Shown here: positions 1-9,216 of the stretch, in pieces
How the letters are laid out: every line of letters begins with the position of its first letter
Position numbering within the stretch: the stretch's first letter is position 1
Assembly (NCBI GenBank): GCA_025055115.1
Contig: JANWYJ010000071.1
Location: forward strand, 46,359 to 110,358
Length of the DNA stretch: 64,000 bases
DNA from: Gemmata sp.
GTDB lineage: Bacteria; Planctomycetota; Planctomycetia; Gemmatales; Gemmataceae
Direction: 5' to 3'
Notes under the pieces: model-generated
Databases searched by the model: none
The model's input: only the letters and a program-made list of their open reading frames with translations
What the model was told of the DNA's origin: nothing
Program-made: the position numbers and the translations under genes

Positions 1-486
1 CCCCGCGTCCATCGCCGCGCGGAGTTTGTTCAAGGTCTCGGGGTTCGATTCCGGCCCGCGCAACAGATGCAGCGACCGGCCAACAATCTCTTCGCGCGAA
101 TAGCCCGTCAGTTGGCAAAAGGCATCATTGACAAACACGACGCGGCGGCCGATGGACTCCGCCGCAGCCGCTTCAAGAATCGCAACCGCATCGTTGGCGT
201 GAACCACGGCCGATTCGAGCAAGCGCAAGCGGGCTTCACTCGAAGTGGGGAGGGAATCGGAAACCGCCGCAGGTTCCGTAGGGGCCGGCAGGGTTGAACG
301 GCACAGGGGCGTTGTCCTGCGTAGCCCCCCGACGATGGCCGCCGCTGCGAACACCATTCCCCCCACGATCGGACCGGCCACCCCCGGCGGCAAGGTGAAA
401 ACACACAACGTGGCCGCACCCGCCGCGACAACCACGGCCACAAACTTCAGCCACGAACAACAGGCGAAAGGGTTCGGTACGCTCAC
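1..486 (-). CDS. PAS-domain membrane sensor protein, N-terminal part (runs off left edge)
   Basis: Only the first 162 residues are in the window; the frame stays open through base 1. A GTG at 486 follows an in-frame stop at 493-495, so it is the first possible start in the frame. Residues about 13-55 hold two short hydrophobic membrane segments (WLKFVAVVVAAGAATLCVF, then GPIVGGMVFAAAAIVGG). A linker leads to a PAS domain from about residue 90, with the typical motifs VVFVNDAFCQLTGYSREEI and GRSLHLLRGPESN. PAS domains of this type bind small ligands or mediate signal dimerisation, usually before a histidine kinase or GGDEF module. The output domain lies outside the window, so the final function is unknown. 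Confidence 0.75.
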   Translation of the reverse strand, partial: MSVPNPFACCSWLKFVAVVVAAGAATLCVFTLPPGVAGPIVGGMVFAAAAIVGGLRRTTPLCRSTLPAPTEPAAVSDSLPTSSEARLRLLESAVVHANDAVAILEAAAAESIGRRVVFVNDAFCQLTGYSREEIVGRSLHLLRGPESNPETLNKLRAAMDAG

Positions 487-778
487 GGTGGTTCACTTCA
501 GGCGGGTCGCTCATCCTGGCGCACCTGCGCAAGAGGTCGCCGGCGGGCAGAAAAAACACTCCGTTACCGTACCATAAACTCCAGCTTCTCCGTCTCCAAA
601 TACTCGCAGCGGAAAATTGTGAATGAGAATTTCTACGACTGTGAAATCTTCGCACACCGACACGAACGGCTTTTTCACAGGCGCGAATTTCCGTGTCTGG
701 CCAAAATCGGGACGTTGTACCGGCATGGCCCGTCGCGGTTAGACTTTCGAGTCGCCTCTTCCCCCCTGGCATTCGGGT
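487..778. other. Divergent intergenic region between the PAS gene and ubiD
   Basis: This region must hold the promoters of the leftward PAS gene and the rightward decarboxylase gene. It is less GC-rich than the flanking genes around 600-690. I see no RNA gene, convincing operator or long repeat. Confidence 0.4.
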
Positions 779-2680
779 ATGGGTTACCGCCATCTGACAG
801 ACGCTGTTGTTGATCTGGAGCGAACCGGGCAATTGGTTCGCATAGAACACGAAGTCGATCCCCATTTGGAAGCGGCCGAGATTCATCGCCGCATCTATGC
901 GGCCCGGGGGCCGGCCGTGTACTTTGCCCGGGTCAAGGGTACCCCGTTTCCGATGGTGTCCAACCTCTTCGGCACCCTCGAACGGGCGAAATTCCTCTTC
1001 CGCGATGCCCTTGATGATGTGCGGAAATTGGTAGAACTCAAAACCGATCCGGCCCTTTTGAAGAAACGCCCCTGGCGGTATTGGAAATTGCCGCTGATCG
1101 CGTGGCGGCTACGCCCCCGGTGGGTTCGCAATGGTCCGATCCGCCAACACACCACCACGCTTTCCCAATTGCCGCAACTGAAGTGTTGGCCGCTCGACGG
1201 TGGCGCTTTTGTGACGTTGCCGCAAGTGTACACGGAACACCCGGATCAGCCGGGGTGGATGAAATCGAATCTCGGGATGTACCGTGTGCAACTGTCGGGC
1301 AATGACTACGAACCAGATGGCGAGGTCGGTCTGCACTATCAGATTCATCGCGGGATTGGCGTTCATCATGCTGCGGCGGTGCGTCGGGGCGAACCCTTAC
1401 CGGTGAACGTGATTGTCGGTGGGCCGCCCGCATTGGCTGTAGCGGCGGTGATGCCCTTGCCGGAGGGCTTGCCCGAATTGGCTTTCGCCGCGGCTCTGGG
1501 TGGCCGCCGGCTGCGCCTGACGGCCGACGAACCACTGCCATGGCCCAACTCGGGTACGCGCATGCGTTCGCTGCCTCTTTTGGCCGATGCCGATTTCATT
1601 ATCACCGGGTATATCGATCCGACGCGGACCAAACCCGAAGGGCCATTTGGCGATCACCTCGGCTACTACAGCCTAACGCATGATTTCCCCGTGATGCGGG
1701 TCACGCGCGTCTACCACCGGCCCGGCGCGATTTGGCCATTCACTGTGGTCGGTCGACCACCGCAGGAAGATACCACCTTTGGTGAACTGATTCACGAACT
1801 GACCGGCCCAGTCATTCCGACGGTCATTCCAGGGGTGCATGCGGTGCATGCGGTCGATGCCGCGGGGGTTCACCCGTTGTTGCTGGCGATTGGTTCCGAA
1901 CGCTACGTTCCCTATGCCGCGACACGCCGCCCCCAAGAACTGCTGACACTGGCGCAGGCGATTCTCGGCCAGGGCCAATTATCGTTGGCCAAGTACCTGT
2001 TCATCGTGGCCAAGGAAGATGCCCCCGAACTGGACATTCACGACATCGGGGCGTTTTTGCAGCATTTGTTGGAACGGTTTGACCCTGAAGCGGACTTGCA
2101 CTTTCATACACGAACCACCATCGACACCCTCGACTATTCCGCGGGGCAGGGGCTGAACGCGGGCAGTAAGCTGGTGGTGGCCGCGGCGGGTCCGAAACGC
2201 CGCGTACTGGCCACCACGGTACCCGTGCCGTTACCGCTACCCGAAGGCTTTGCTGAGCCGCACGTCGTCGGCCCGGGGATTCTTGCGCTCCAGGGGCCGA
2301 AGTTCGCAACCGCGGAGACCGCCGCCGGGCTGAACCCTGATCCGCACCCCGATCTGGCGCGGCTGGCCACGGCGTTGGCCCCGGTTCGGCCGAGCCTGGC
2401 GGGTTTCCCGCTCATCGTGGTGGTGGATGATGCCGACTTCGTGGCTCGTTCGCTCCAGAACTTCCTGTGGGTTGTCTTTACGCGCAGTGATCCAGCCAGC
2501 GATGTTCATGGTGTGGAAGCTTTTATCCACCGCAAGCATTGGGGCTGCCGCGGACCGGTGCTGATCGACGCCCGGCTTAAGCCCCACATGCCGCCGCCGC
2601 TGGAAGTTGATCCCGAGGTGGCCCGACGTGTCGATGCGTTGTTTGCCCGCGGCGGCCCTTTGAGCGCGTGGGCCACCTAA
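779..2680 (+). CDS. UbiD-family prenylated-FMN-dependent decarboxylase
   Basis: The 633-residue protein starts MGYRHLTDAVVDLERTGQLV, as UbiD-family proteins do, and carries the signature PEGPFGDHLGYYS near residue 285. In this family that loop contributes to prenylated-FMN and metal binding and the catalytic acid. UbiD enzymes decarboxylate aromatic or unsaturated acids; some take part in ubiquinone or futalosine-route menaquinone synthesis. E. coli UbiD is about 500 residues, so this belongs to the longer, roughly 600-residue type found in several menaquinone-making bacteria. No UbiX flavin prenyltransferase or other quinone gene is nearby, so the substrate cannot be assigned. The gene stands alone, and the next gene is convergent. 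Confidence 0.88.
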   Translation: MGYRHLTDAVVDLERTGQLVRIEHEVDPHLEAAEIHRRIYAARGPAVYFARVKGTPFPMVSNLFGTLERAKFLFRDALDDVRKLVELKTDPALLKKRPWRYWKLPLIAWRLRPRWVRNGPIRQHTTTLSQLPQLKCWPLDGGAFVTLPQVYTEHPDQPGWMKSNLGMYRVQLSGNDYEPDGEVGLHYQIHRGIGVHHAAAVRRGEPLPVNVIVGGPPALAVAAVMPLPEGLPELAFAAALGGRRLRLTADEPLPWPNSGTRMRSLPLLADADFIITGYIDPTRTKPEGPFGDHLGYYSLTHDFPVMRVTRVYHRPGAIWPFTVVGRPPQEDTTFGELIHELTGPVIPTVIPGVHAVHAVDAAGVHPLLLAIGSERYVPYAATRRPQELLTLAQAILGQGQLSLAKYLFIVAKEDAPELDIHDIGAFLQHLLERFDPEADLHFHTRTTIDTLDYSAGQGLNAGSKLVVAAAGPKRRVLATTVPVPLPLPEGFAEPHVVGPGILALQGPKFATAETAAGLNPDPHPDLARLATALAPVRPSLAGFPLIVVVDDADFVARSLQNFLWVVFTRSDPASDVHGVEAFIHRKHWGCRGPVLIDARLKPHMPPPLEVDPEVARRVDALFARGGPLSAWAT

Positions 2681-2829
2681 CAGCTTCTCCAACCGCAGTG
2701 ATCCCCTGGCGAAGGTGGGGCCGCTCTCGCTTCATGCCGATGCGATGAACCTGAAGCGATCGCTGTGGTCCCGATGGGTCTCCGCCGGCCGTGGCTTGCC
2801 CGAGCAACGCAGCCGGCTCGCGGGCATAA

Positions 2830-2853
2830 GTCCTTCGCTGGCATAAGAAGGAC
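2830..2853. terminator. Stem-loop between convergent genes
   Basis: GTCCTT (2830-2835) and AAGGAC (2848-2853) form a perfect 6-bp stem with a 12-nt loop, 5 bp beyond the stop codon of the leftward gene ending at 2858. There is no T-run, so intrinsic termination is only possible, not shown. Confidence 0.3.
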
Positions 2854-2857
2854 AGTA

Positions 2858-3175
2858 TCAGTGCGGGATTTGGAACCACTCGCTGCCGCTGGCTTCGTAG
2901 AGCGAGTAAGTATCGTCGGGATCGAGGGGAGCGACGCGGATACCGTGGTTGGCGAGCGCTGCGGCCACGGTTGCGGCGGCATCGGCTTGCACCATGTAGG
3001 CGCGAGAAATGCAGCCGTCGGTGGTGTCGAACTGTTTGGCCTCCGCGTAGACCGCGGCGTAGGTGTCCGGCGCGGTGCGGAGCAGATGGGTCCAAAATGC
3101 CGTCAGGCGGCCTTTGAAGGTGGCTTCGGTCTCGCCCGGGTTGGCGATCAATGTTAGGCACAGGTAGTCAGGCAT
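2858..3175 (-). CDS. Small conserved-looking hypothetical protein, 105 aa
   Basis: The protein begins MPDYLCLTLIANPGETEATF and ends SLYEASGSEWFQIPH. The ATG at 3175 is chosen because the upstream in-frame residues are low-complexity and overlap the aldo/keto reductase gene. There is no signal peptide or membrane segment. The pattern of an amino-terminal strand, an amphipathic helix and a long alanine-rich helix (DAAATVAAALANHGIR) suggests a small alpha/beta fold. I do not recognise a family. It lies 70 bp downstream of the aldo/keto reductase on the same strand and may be co-transcribed with it. Confidence 0.65.
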   Translation of the reverse strand: MPDYLCLTLIANPGETEATFKGRLTAFWTHLLRTAPDTYAAVYAEAKQFDTTDGCISRAYMVQADAAATVAAALANHGIRVAPLDPDDTYSLYEASGSEWFQIPH

Positions 3176-3245
3176 GGGTGTTTGTCCCTCCGTGCGGGGG
3201 TGATGGATGGCGAGGCGGGCTGGGGAGGGTGTTGTGGCCACGGGG

Positions 3246-4208
3246 CTAGGCTGGGTGCGTCTGCAGGAAGGCGTCGATGTCGTGGAGTTCGGCATCGGTG
3301 AGCCGCCAGGTGGCCGCACCGATGAGTTGGCGGAGTTGGCCGGGGCGGCGGGCTCCCACAATGGCCCCAGTGACCGCCGGATGCCGCAGTACCCAGGCCA
3401 CCGCGACTTCCCCCGGGCTGCGACCGTGCCGCGCACCGATGTGGTGGAGCAACTCCACCAGCTTCAGGTTGCGTGTCAGAAGCGGTTCTTGAAAATGCCG
3501 GTTTTTCTCTTTGCGCCAATCGTCAGCGGGTAATGCGGCGATCCGTTCCCGGGTCATCGCGCCGGTGAGTAAACCCGAGGCCATTGGGGAATAGGCGATC
3601 ACGCCGATGTTGTGGGCCTGGCAATAGGGCAGGATGCCCTCTTCAATGTCGCGGCGGATGATGGAATAGGGGGGCTGCAAGGAGGTGATCGGCCCGAAGC
3701 GGGCGATTTGGGCCATCTGTTCGACCGAGAAGTTGGAAACGCCAATCCAGCGGACTTTCCCTTCCTTTTGCAGCTGTACCAAGGTTTGCCAGCCCTCGTC
3801 GATGTCTTCGGGCGGTTCGGGCCAATGGATTTGGTAGAGGTCGATCACATCGATCTTCAAACGGCGGAGGCTGGCTTCGCACTCGGCCCGGATGCTGGCT
3901 GCTTTCAGACACCGGCCGATGCGCCGGTTCTCATCCCAGACGCGGGCACACTTGGTGAACACATATGGCCGTTGACGCAGGCCCGCGAGGGCCTGAGCCA
4001 CGACCTCTTCCGAATGGCCTAACCCGTAGACGGCAGCCGTATCGATCCAGTTGATGCCCAAGTCGAGGGCTTCGTGAATGGCGGCGATACTATCGCGGTC
4101 GTCTTGGTGTCCCCAACCGAAGGCCCAATTACCGCCGCCGATGGCCCAAGCGCCCAAGCCGATTGGGGTAATGTGCAGATCGGAGTGGCCGAGAGGTCGT
4201 GTGTACAC
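3246..4208 (-). CDS. Aldo/keto reductase
   Basis: This 320-residue TIM-barrel NAD(P)H-dependent oxidoreductase matches the AKR family. It has LGLGAWAIGGGNW-like N-terminal strands, the catalytic Asp/Tyr in INWIDTAAVYGLGHSEE, the lysine in YVFTKCA and the histidine in DLYQIHWPEPP, which together make the usual D-Y-K-H tetrad. The C-terminal cofactor loop TGAIVGARRPGQLRQL is also present. The start is a GTG at 4208 with GGAG about 7 nt upstream. The physiological carbonyl substrate cannot be inferred. It is downstream of xylA on the same strand, so a sugar-related role is possible but unproven. Confidence 0.9.
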   Translation of the reverse strand: MYTRPLGHSDLHITPIGLGAWAIGGGNWAFGWGHQDDRDSIAAIHEALDLGINWIDTAAVYGLGHSEEVVAQALAGLRQRPYVFTKCARVWDENRRIGRCLKAASIRAECEASLRRLKIDVIDLYQIHWPEPPEDIDEGWQTLVQLQKEGKVRWIGVSNFSVEQMAQIARFGPITSLQPPYSIIRRDIEEGILPYCQAHNIGVIAYSPMASGLLTGAMTRERIAALPADDWRKEKNRHFQEPLLTRNLKLVELLHHIGARHGRSPGEVAVAWVLRHPAVTGAIVGARRPGQLRQLIGAATWRLTDAELHDIDAFLQTHPA

Positions 4209-4248
4209 GTCGGGTGCTCCGGACTAAACAGGGGCGAACGTCGCGTCA

Positions 4249-4274
4249 GGCTTGCCCGATCGGGCTTGCCCGAT
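4249..4274. repeat. 14-bp-period tandem repeat with a GC palindrome between xylA and the reductase
   Basis: GGCTTGCCCGAT occurs at 4249-4260 and again at 4263-4274. The junction makes the perfect 12-bp palindrome GCCCGATCGGGC (4254-4265). It lies 9 bp beyond the xylA stop codon and could act as a weak hairpin in the xylA-reductase transcript. Confidence 0.6.
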
Positions 4275-4282
4275 GGAGCGCG

Positions 4283-5596
4283 TTAGCGGAAATAGCGGTT
4301 GAAAATGTTTTCGAGCATTTCCTGCCGGCCCGACACGTTGGGCGCAGCATCGCCTTTTTGCAGGATGTAGGCTTCGAGGTCTTCAAAAGTCACGTGGCCA
4401 TTCTCGATCTGCGCGCCGATGCCGCTATCCCACGAGGCATAGCGTTGGCGGATGAAGTCGGCCAACAGGCCGTCTTTGCGGATGGCGGCAGCGATTTTCA
4501 GGCCGTGGGCGAAGGCATCCATCCCACCGATGTGGGCGTGGAACAGATCAACCGGCTCGAAACTTTCCCGGCGTACTTTGGCATCGAAGTTCAACCCGCC
4601 GCGGCCCAGGCCGTTTTGGTTCAGCACAATCAGCATGATTTGTGTCGTTAAGTACAGATCGGTAGGGAATTGATCGGTATCCCAGCCCAAAAGCAGGTCG
4701 CCGCGGTTGGCATCGATACTGCCGAGCATGCCGTGGATGCTGGCGTACATCAGTTCGTGGACCATGGTGTGTTTGGCCAGCGTGGCGTGGTTGGTTTCCA
4801 CATTGAAGCGGAATTCCTTCTCCAAGCCGTAGCCGCGGAGGAAGGCCAGGGCGTTGGCGCAGTCGAAATCGTATTGATGGCTGGTCGGTTCGTGGGGTTT
4901 GGGTTCGATGAGGAACGTGCCGGTGAAGCCGATTTTCTTTTTGTACTCCACGGCCATGTGCAGGAACTTGGCGAAGTGATCCAGTTCGCGTTTCATATCG
5001 GTGTTCAGCCATGTGACGTAGCCTTCACGCCCCCCCCAGAAGACATAGTTCTCGCCGCCCAGTTCTTGGGTCACTTCAAGGGCCTTCTTCACCTGCGCAG
5101 CGGCATACGCAAAGACATCTGCATTGCAACTGGTGCTGGCTCCGTGAACAAACCGCCTGTGGCTGAAGAGATTCGCCGTGCCCCACAGCAGCTTGATGCC
5201 CGTTCGCTGTTGCTGCTCCTTCAGCCGCCGAGCCACGATGTCGAGATTTTTGTTCGTTTCGGCAAGATTAGCTCCTTCGGGGGCAATGTCGCGGTCGTGC
5301 CAGCAGTAGTACGGTACCCCGAGTTTCTCCATGAACTCAAAGGCCACATCGACACGCTTGAGGGCCATGTCGAGCGAATCGGTACCGTCTTCCCACGGAC
5401 GTATGGCACAGCCCGGGCCAAACGGATCGCCACCCATGCCGCGGAACGTGTGCCAATAGCACACCGCGAAGCGCAAATGCTCGCGCATGGTTTTACCTTC
5501 GACCACTTCCTCCGGGTTGTAGTGGCGGAAGGCGAGGGGGTTTTTGCTCTCGGGGCCTTCGTAGCTGATCTTGGGAACATCGGGGAAAAATGCCAT
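4283..5596 (-). CDS. xylA: Xylose isomerase
   Basis: The 437-residue protein interconverts D-xylose and D-xylulose (and glucose/fructose) with two divalent metals. Its length matches class II xylose isomerases. Seen in order are the catalytic histidine segment [22 protein letters not shown], the metal-binding [30 protein letters not shown], and the metal site GSIDANRGD with DTDQFPTD. The ATG at 5596 ([18 protein letters not shown]) is chosen because it begins as the family does and has GAGG upstream; longer in-frame starts add only junk. No xylulokinase gene is adjacent. The phosphoketolase at 24 kb would be a natural downstream use of xylulose-5-phosphate. Confidence 0.97.
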   Translation of the reverse strand: MAFFPDVPKISYEGPESKNPLAFRHYNPEEVVEGKTMREHLRFAVCYWHTFRGMGGDPFGPGCAIRPWEDGTDSLDMALKRVDVAFEFMEKLGVPYYCWHDRDIAPEGANLAETNKNLDIVARRLKEQQQRTGIKLLWGTANLFSHRRFVHGASTSCNADVFAYAAAQVKKALEVTQELGGENYVFWGGREGYVTWLNTDMKRELDHFAKFLHMAVEYKKKIGFTGTFLIEPKPHEPTSHQYDFDCANALAFLRGYGLEKEFRFNVETNHATLAKHTMVHELMYASIHGMLGSIDANRGDLLLGWDTDQFPTDLYLTTQIMLIVLNQNGLGRGGLNFDAKVRRESFEPVDLFHAHIGGMDAFAHGLKIAAAIRKDGLLADFIRQRYASWDSGIGAQIENGHVTFEDLEAYILQKGDAAPNVSGRQEMLENIFNRYFR

Positions 5597-5831
5597 GGCT
5601 GGCCTCGCGGTGAAGAAATTCCAGGTGGTGATGAGAGCGTAGCAGTTCACCCGCCCAGCGGGTAGACAGCCCCGGCCATGAAATACCGCGCAATAATGCC
5701 CGTCCGCTTCTCCATCGGATCAGCAATAGCACTGCGCTGCGGAGCGCTAGCCGGGGCTGGGCCAGCAGCAGGAGGAACCTGGCTGGAGGAACAACCTCCG
5801 TGTCTTCGCTTGGTCGCGGCGGGCGGCGGTG

Positions 5832-7295
5832 TCAGCCAGGGGGTAGCATAGCTGGCTCGCCAATGCCGCGAAATTTCCGCAGAAACACGAGGAATTGTTC
5901 CAACAAACTCGCTGGGTCGCCGGCACGGCCGTGGATGGTGACGGCGTGACGCGTCAGGTGCAGTTGGCCGCGGAAGCCCGCCAGGGTGATGATGGCTGTG
6001 CCCGCATCGCTGGCCACACGCACGTTCACTCCCGCCAGTGGCTGTTCCTCGATGCGATCGACCCATTCGGCCACATCCACCGGTACTGCGAATTCAAACA
6101 CCAGTTGGTCGAAGAGTGAACCGAAGACCGTGCGAAAGGGGGGCGAATGGAACAGTTCCAGGCTGGCCATCCGTGCCAGTTCCCGCCGCCAGATGACCGC
6201 GGAGGGTTGTTCGGGGTTCAGGTCCAGCGATACGGTGTACTCAAAATCCGGGGTGCGGATAAAACCAACTCCGGCGCGGTCGGTGGACACGTCGAGTTCT
6301 TTGCGTCTGTAGCCGAAGGCTTCACGGAGACGGGCGAAGGTTGCGTCTACATCGGCTTGGATGTCGGCGGCACCAATCCGGTGGACGAACTTCCGCGCCC
6401 ATTCGTTGGCGCGCTCGGGGAGCGTGTGGGTTTTGCGAAAGCCAGCCAGTTCCTTGACTCGGCCGTGGCTTTCGGCCCGCAGCACGACGCGCTTCAGACG
6501 CGCGGTATCCAACCCTTCGGCCGCGGTGCTACGTTGCTGCCGAAAATCGGCGATCACTGCGGCGCTGAACGTTTCTCCCAACAGTCGGGGTGTTTGCTCG
6601 GGGGGTGTCTCATAACTGTGCCGCAGTGTACGTGGGACGGCTTCGGTCAGGTAGTCGTGCAAGGCGGCAGCGGTGAGTGTACTGTCTGCCCGGCGGCGGC
6701 GTCCGCATTGGCCCGCCAGGGCTTGTATGACATGATGCCGCCAAATCCCGCGGCGCAGCTGCCCCGACTCGAACGACCGCTCGCCGGGTTGGCACGATAG
6801 CAGACAGGCGCTGGGATATTTCCCGGTGAAGAGAGCTTCCAGTTCGCTTCCCACCAATCCCGGCTTCAGTTCAGGGGCTTCAGCTAACGCCGGAAGAGAT
6901 TCGACATCAAAAAGAAACGTCACCTCCGGGCAGCGGACGCGGCGTACGGCTGCAACCACCTCGGCGACCGTCATGGCCGTGGCGGCCGGATCGCTGGGGA
7001 TCGTATCGGCACACACCAGATAACTTGTCTTCGTTTTCAGGTGGAAGCCACGGGTAGCGATGAAGACCAATAGTGCATCGACCGGCCCCAGAAGTTTCGG
7101 CAGCCGCTGCAGGTGGGACTCGATCACGGCTTTGGTGGTGCGCGTACTGGTGAGGAGCAGGCACTTGGCAGGGTTGTAGCCGGCACCGGGCAACGTGCGG
7201 AGCAACTCGGCAGCATCGCTGGTGGCATACGGTAACGGCGGGCCAAGCTCAAAAAAGTTCTCCACCGCAATCACCACCGCCGCGCGCTGACTCAC
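5832..7295 (-). CDS. Caspase-fold (peptidase C14-like) protein lacking the catalytic His/Cys dyad
   Basis: The 487-residue protein starts at a GTG (7295) 8 nt after a strong AGGAGG; an ATG just upstream is out of frame and stops at once. The first 250 residues follow the caspase-like pattern of planctomycete C14 proteins: VVIAVENFFELGPPLPYATSDAAELLRTL, a beta-strand DALLVFIA, and the late motif LLSCQPGERSFESGQLRRG. The two catalytic motifs are changed. The usual S-G-H-G after the first strand reads A-T-R-G (residues 80-83), and the usual D-x-C-H/E-S-G reads DVESLP (130-135). The histidine and cysteine are both gone. The C-terminal 230 residues are an unassigned domain. This is probably a non-proteolytic scaffold or regulator. 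Confidence 0.75.
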   Translation of the reverse strand: MSQRAAVVIAVENFFELGPPLPYATSDAAELLRTLPGAGYNPAKCLLLTSTRTTKAVIESHLQRLPKLLGPVDALLVFIATRGFHLKTKTSYLVCADTIPSDPAATAMTVAEVVAAVRRVRCPEVTFLFDVESLPALAEAPELKPGLVGSELEALFTGKYPSACLLSCQPGERSFESGQLRRGIWRHHVIQALAGQCGRRRRADSTLTAAALHDYLTEAVPRTLRHSYETPPEQTPRLLGETFSAAVIADFRQQRSTAAEGLDTARLKRVVLRAESHGRVKELAGFRKTHTLPERANEWARKFVHRIGAADIQADVDATFARLREAFGYRRKELDVSTDRAGVGFIRTPDFEYTVSLDLNPEQPSAVIWRRELARMASLELFHSPPFRTVFGSLFDQLVFEFAVPVDVAEWVDRIEEQPLAGVNVRVASDAGTAIITLAGFRGQLHLTRHAVTIHGRAGDPASLLEQFLVFLRKFRGIGEPAMLPPG

Positions 7296-7458
7296 CCCAT
7301 GATCCTCCTTTTTCCCAACCGAAGTACCACAGCCGATACTTCCAGAATAATAATGACACGAAACCGGCGATCGGCGAAGGTCAGTAGTCGATGGCGATGT
7401 CTGGGATTTCTGACGTTCGCACCATGATCGAAAAAAAGGATTCGATGAGGTGTTCCCG

Positions 7459-8769
7459 ATGCGGCCCCGCGATGTGATTCGCACCAAACGCGACCACGGC
7501 GAGTTGTCGCCGGAACAAATCGATGCCTTTGTGGCGGCCGCAGCGCATCTGGATGGCAGTGGCTGGGAGAGGTACCATCTCACCGCCCTGCTGATGGCGA
7601 TTTATCTCAATGGCCTATCGCCAGCGGAAACCGCGTACTTGACCGTGGCTATGGCCAACTCCGGTCGGCGGCTCGATCTGAGCGATATTGCCGGTCCCAA
7701 GGTGGACAAACACAGCAGCGGCGGCGTGGGCGATAAAACCTCTCTCATTCTCGGCCCGCTGGCGGCGGCTTGCGGGGTGATTGTGCCGATGATGTCGGGC
7801 CGTGGTTTGGGGCATACGGGCGGCACACTCGACAAGCTCGAAGCCATTGCCGGTTTCCGCGTGCGGCTTTCAGAGGAAGAATTCCGTACGGCCTTGCGGC
7901 GGGTCGGCCTGGGGATGATCGGTCCGACCGCGGATATGGCCCCGGCTGACCGCACCCTTTACGCTCTGCGCGATGTCACAGCGACCGTTGAGAGTATACC
8001 GCTGATCACCGCGTCGATTCTCAGTAAGAAACTGGCTGAAGGTATCGATGGCTTGGTAATGGATGTGAAATGTGGGCGGGGGGCTTTTATGCAAACCCGG
8101 CCCGAAGCGCAGGCCTTGGCGGCGTCGCTGTTGCGCGTCGGCACGGCCAACGGGCTGAGGATGCGGGCGCTGATCACCGCTATGGATGTTCCCCTGGGGT
8201 GTGCCGTGGGCCACACGTTGGAAGTGATCGAAGCCATCGAAGTTCTGAAAAGCCGTGGCCCTCACGATGTCCGTGAATTGTCGATCCTTCTGGCCACCCG
8301 GATGGTGGAGTTGGCCGGGCTGGGTGATGCGGCTCAAGCCGAGCAGAAGGTGCGCGCGGCCCTGGCTTCGGGAGCGGGTCTGGACGTCTTCCGGCGCTGT
8401 ATCGAACAGCAAGGCGGCGACGCGCGCGTGATCGACGATTACCACCGGTTGCCGACCGCGCCGTACACCGCGGCCGTGGTCGCCCCACGCCGCGGCTTCC
8501 TAACACAGATGAATGCCCAGGACGTGGGGATCGCCACACTGTTACTGGGTGGTGGGCGGCAGCGGGCAGACGACACGATCGACCCCGCCGTGGGTATTCT
8601 CTGCCGCGCCAAGCCAGGGGAGTTCGTTTCCGCCGGTGCCACCATCTACGAAGTTCACTACCGCGACGTGCAGCGCTGGCACGAAGCCCGTGAGCGGTTG
8701 GAAGGGTCCTTCACCATCGGTGAAACACCGCCGCCGGACACCCCGCTAGTGCTCGAGGAACTCGTATGA
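7459..8769 (+). CDS. pdp: Pyrimidine-nucleoside (thymidine) phosphorylase
   Basis: The 436-residue enzyme cleaves uridine, thymidine or deoxyuridine with phosphate. It has the family's N-terminal MRPRDVIRTKRDHGELSPE, the phosphate-binding KVDKHSSGGVGDKTSLIL, the MMSGRGLGHTGGTLDKLEAI signature and the C-terminal pyrimidine-phosphorylase domain ending near GSFTIGETPP. ATG 7459, with GAGG 8 nt upstream, is preferred; an in-frame GTG at 7450 is possible. Its stop overlaps the start of cdd by 4 bp (ATGA), so the two are translationally coupled. pdp or deoA cannot be separated by eye. Confidence 0.93.
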   Translation: MRPRDVIRTKRDHGELSPEQIDAFVAAAAHLDGSGWERYHLTALLMAIYLNGLSPAETAYLTVAMANSGRRLDLSDIAGPKVDKHSSGGVGDKTSLILGPLAAACGVIVPMMSGRGLGHTGGTLDKLEAIAGFRVRLSEEEFRTALRRVGLGMIGPTADMAPADRTLYALRDVTATVESIPLITASILSKKLAEGIDGLVMDVKCGRGAFMQTRPEAQALAASLLRVGTANGLRMRALITAMDVPLGCAVGHTLEVIEAIEVLKSRGPHDVRELSILLATRMVELAGLGDAAQAEQKVRAALASGAGLDVFRRCIEQQGGDARVIDDYHRLPTAPYTAAVVAPRRGFLTQMNAQDVGIATLLLGGGRQRADDTIDPAVGILCRAKPGEFVSAGATIYEVHYRDVQRWHEARERLEGSFTIGETPPPDTPLVLEELV

Positions 8770-9167
8770 CCGATCGACTTCTGGCTGCGGCCCGGGCGGC
8801 GCGGACCCAGGCGTTTGCCCCGTACTCGCAGTTCGCCGTCGGTGCGGCCCTGGAAAGCGCGGATGGCCAAATTTTCCCGGGCTGCAATGTCGAGAGTGCC
8901 AGCTATGGCTTGACGATCTGCGCTGAGCGAAACGCGCTTTTCCGCGCGATTTGTGACGGTGCCCGATCGTTTGTGCGAATCGTGGTGGTGACGGATACGG
9001 AAACACCCACGCCCCCTTGCGGTGCGTGTCGGCAGTTGCTGTGGGAATTCGCTCCGGAGGCCGAAGTCCTGTTGGTCAACCTCCGGGGCGACATGGTTCA
9101 GTACACGGTGCGCGAACTGATGCCCGGCGCCTTCGACCGCCACCAACTTCCACCGCGACGCCACTAA
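8766..9167 (+). CDS. cdd: Cytidine deaminase
   Basis: The 133-residue zinc enzyme deaminates cytidine and deoxycytidine to uridine forms. Zinc and catalytic residues are visible in TICAERNALF (Cys and Glu) and TPPCGACRQLLWEF (the two-Cys motif). The substrate-binding N-terminus FAPYSQFAVGAALES is typical of the homotetrameric class. The start overlaps the pdp stop. With pdp before and upp after, it completes a pathway from cytidine to uracil to UMP. Confidence 0.95.
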   Translation: MTDRLLAAARAARTQAFAPYSQFAVGAALESADGQIFPGCNVESASYGLTICAERNALFRAICDGARSFVRIVVVTDTETPTPPCGACRQLLWEFAPEAEVLLVNLRGDMVQYTVRELMPGAFDRHQLPPRRH

Positions 9168-9216
9168 GAGCTGTCGGCGTAGGCTATCAACTGGAGTGAT
9201 TGCGGGAGGACACTCG

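Noticed and set aside
236..886. A leftward open frame of 216 codons overlapping the PAS gene and the start of ubiD
   Set aside because: Its residues are rich in Arg, Gly and Cys without any motif, and it overlaps the real PAS frame and the start of ubiD.
4670..5665. A rightward open frame of 331 codons opposite xylA
   Set aside because: It is the antisense of a well-recognised gene in GC-rich DNA, where long shadow frames are usual.
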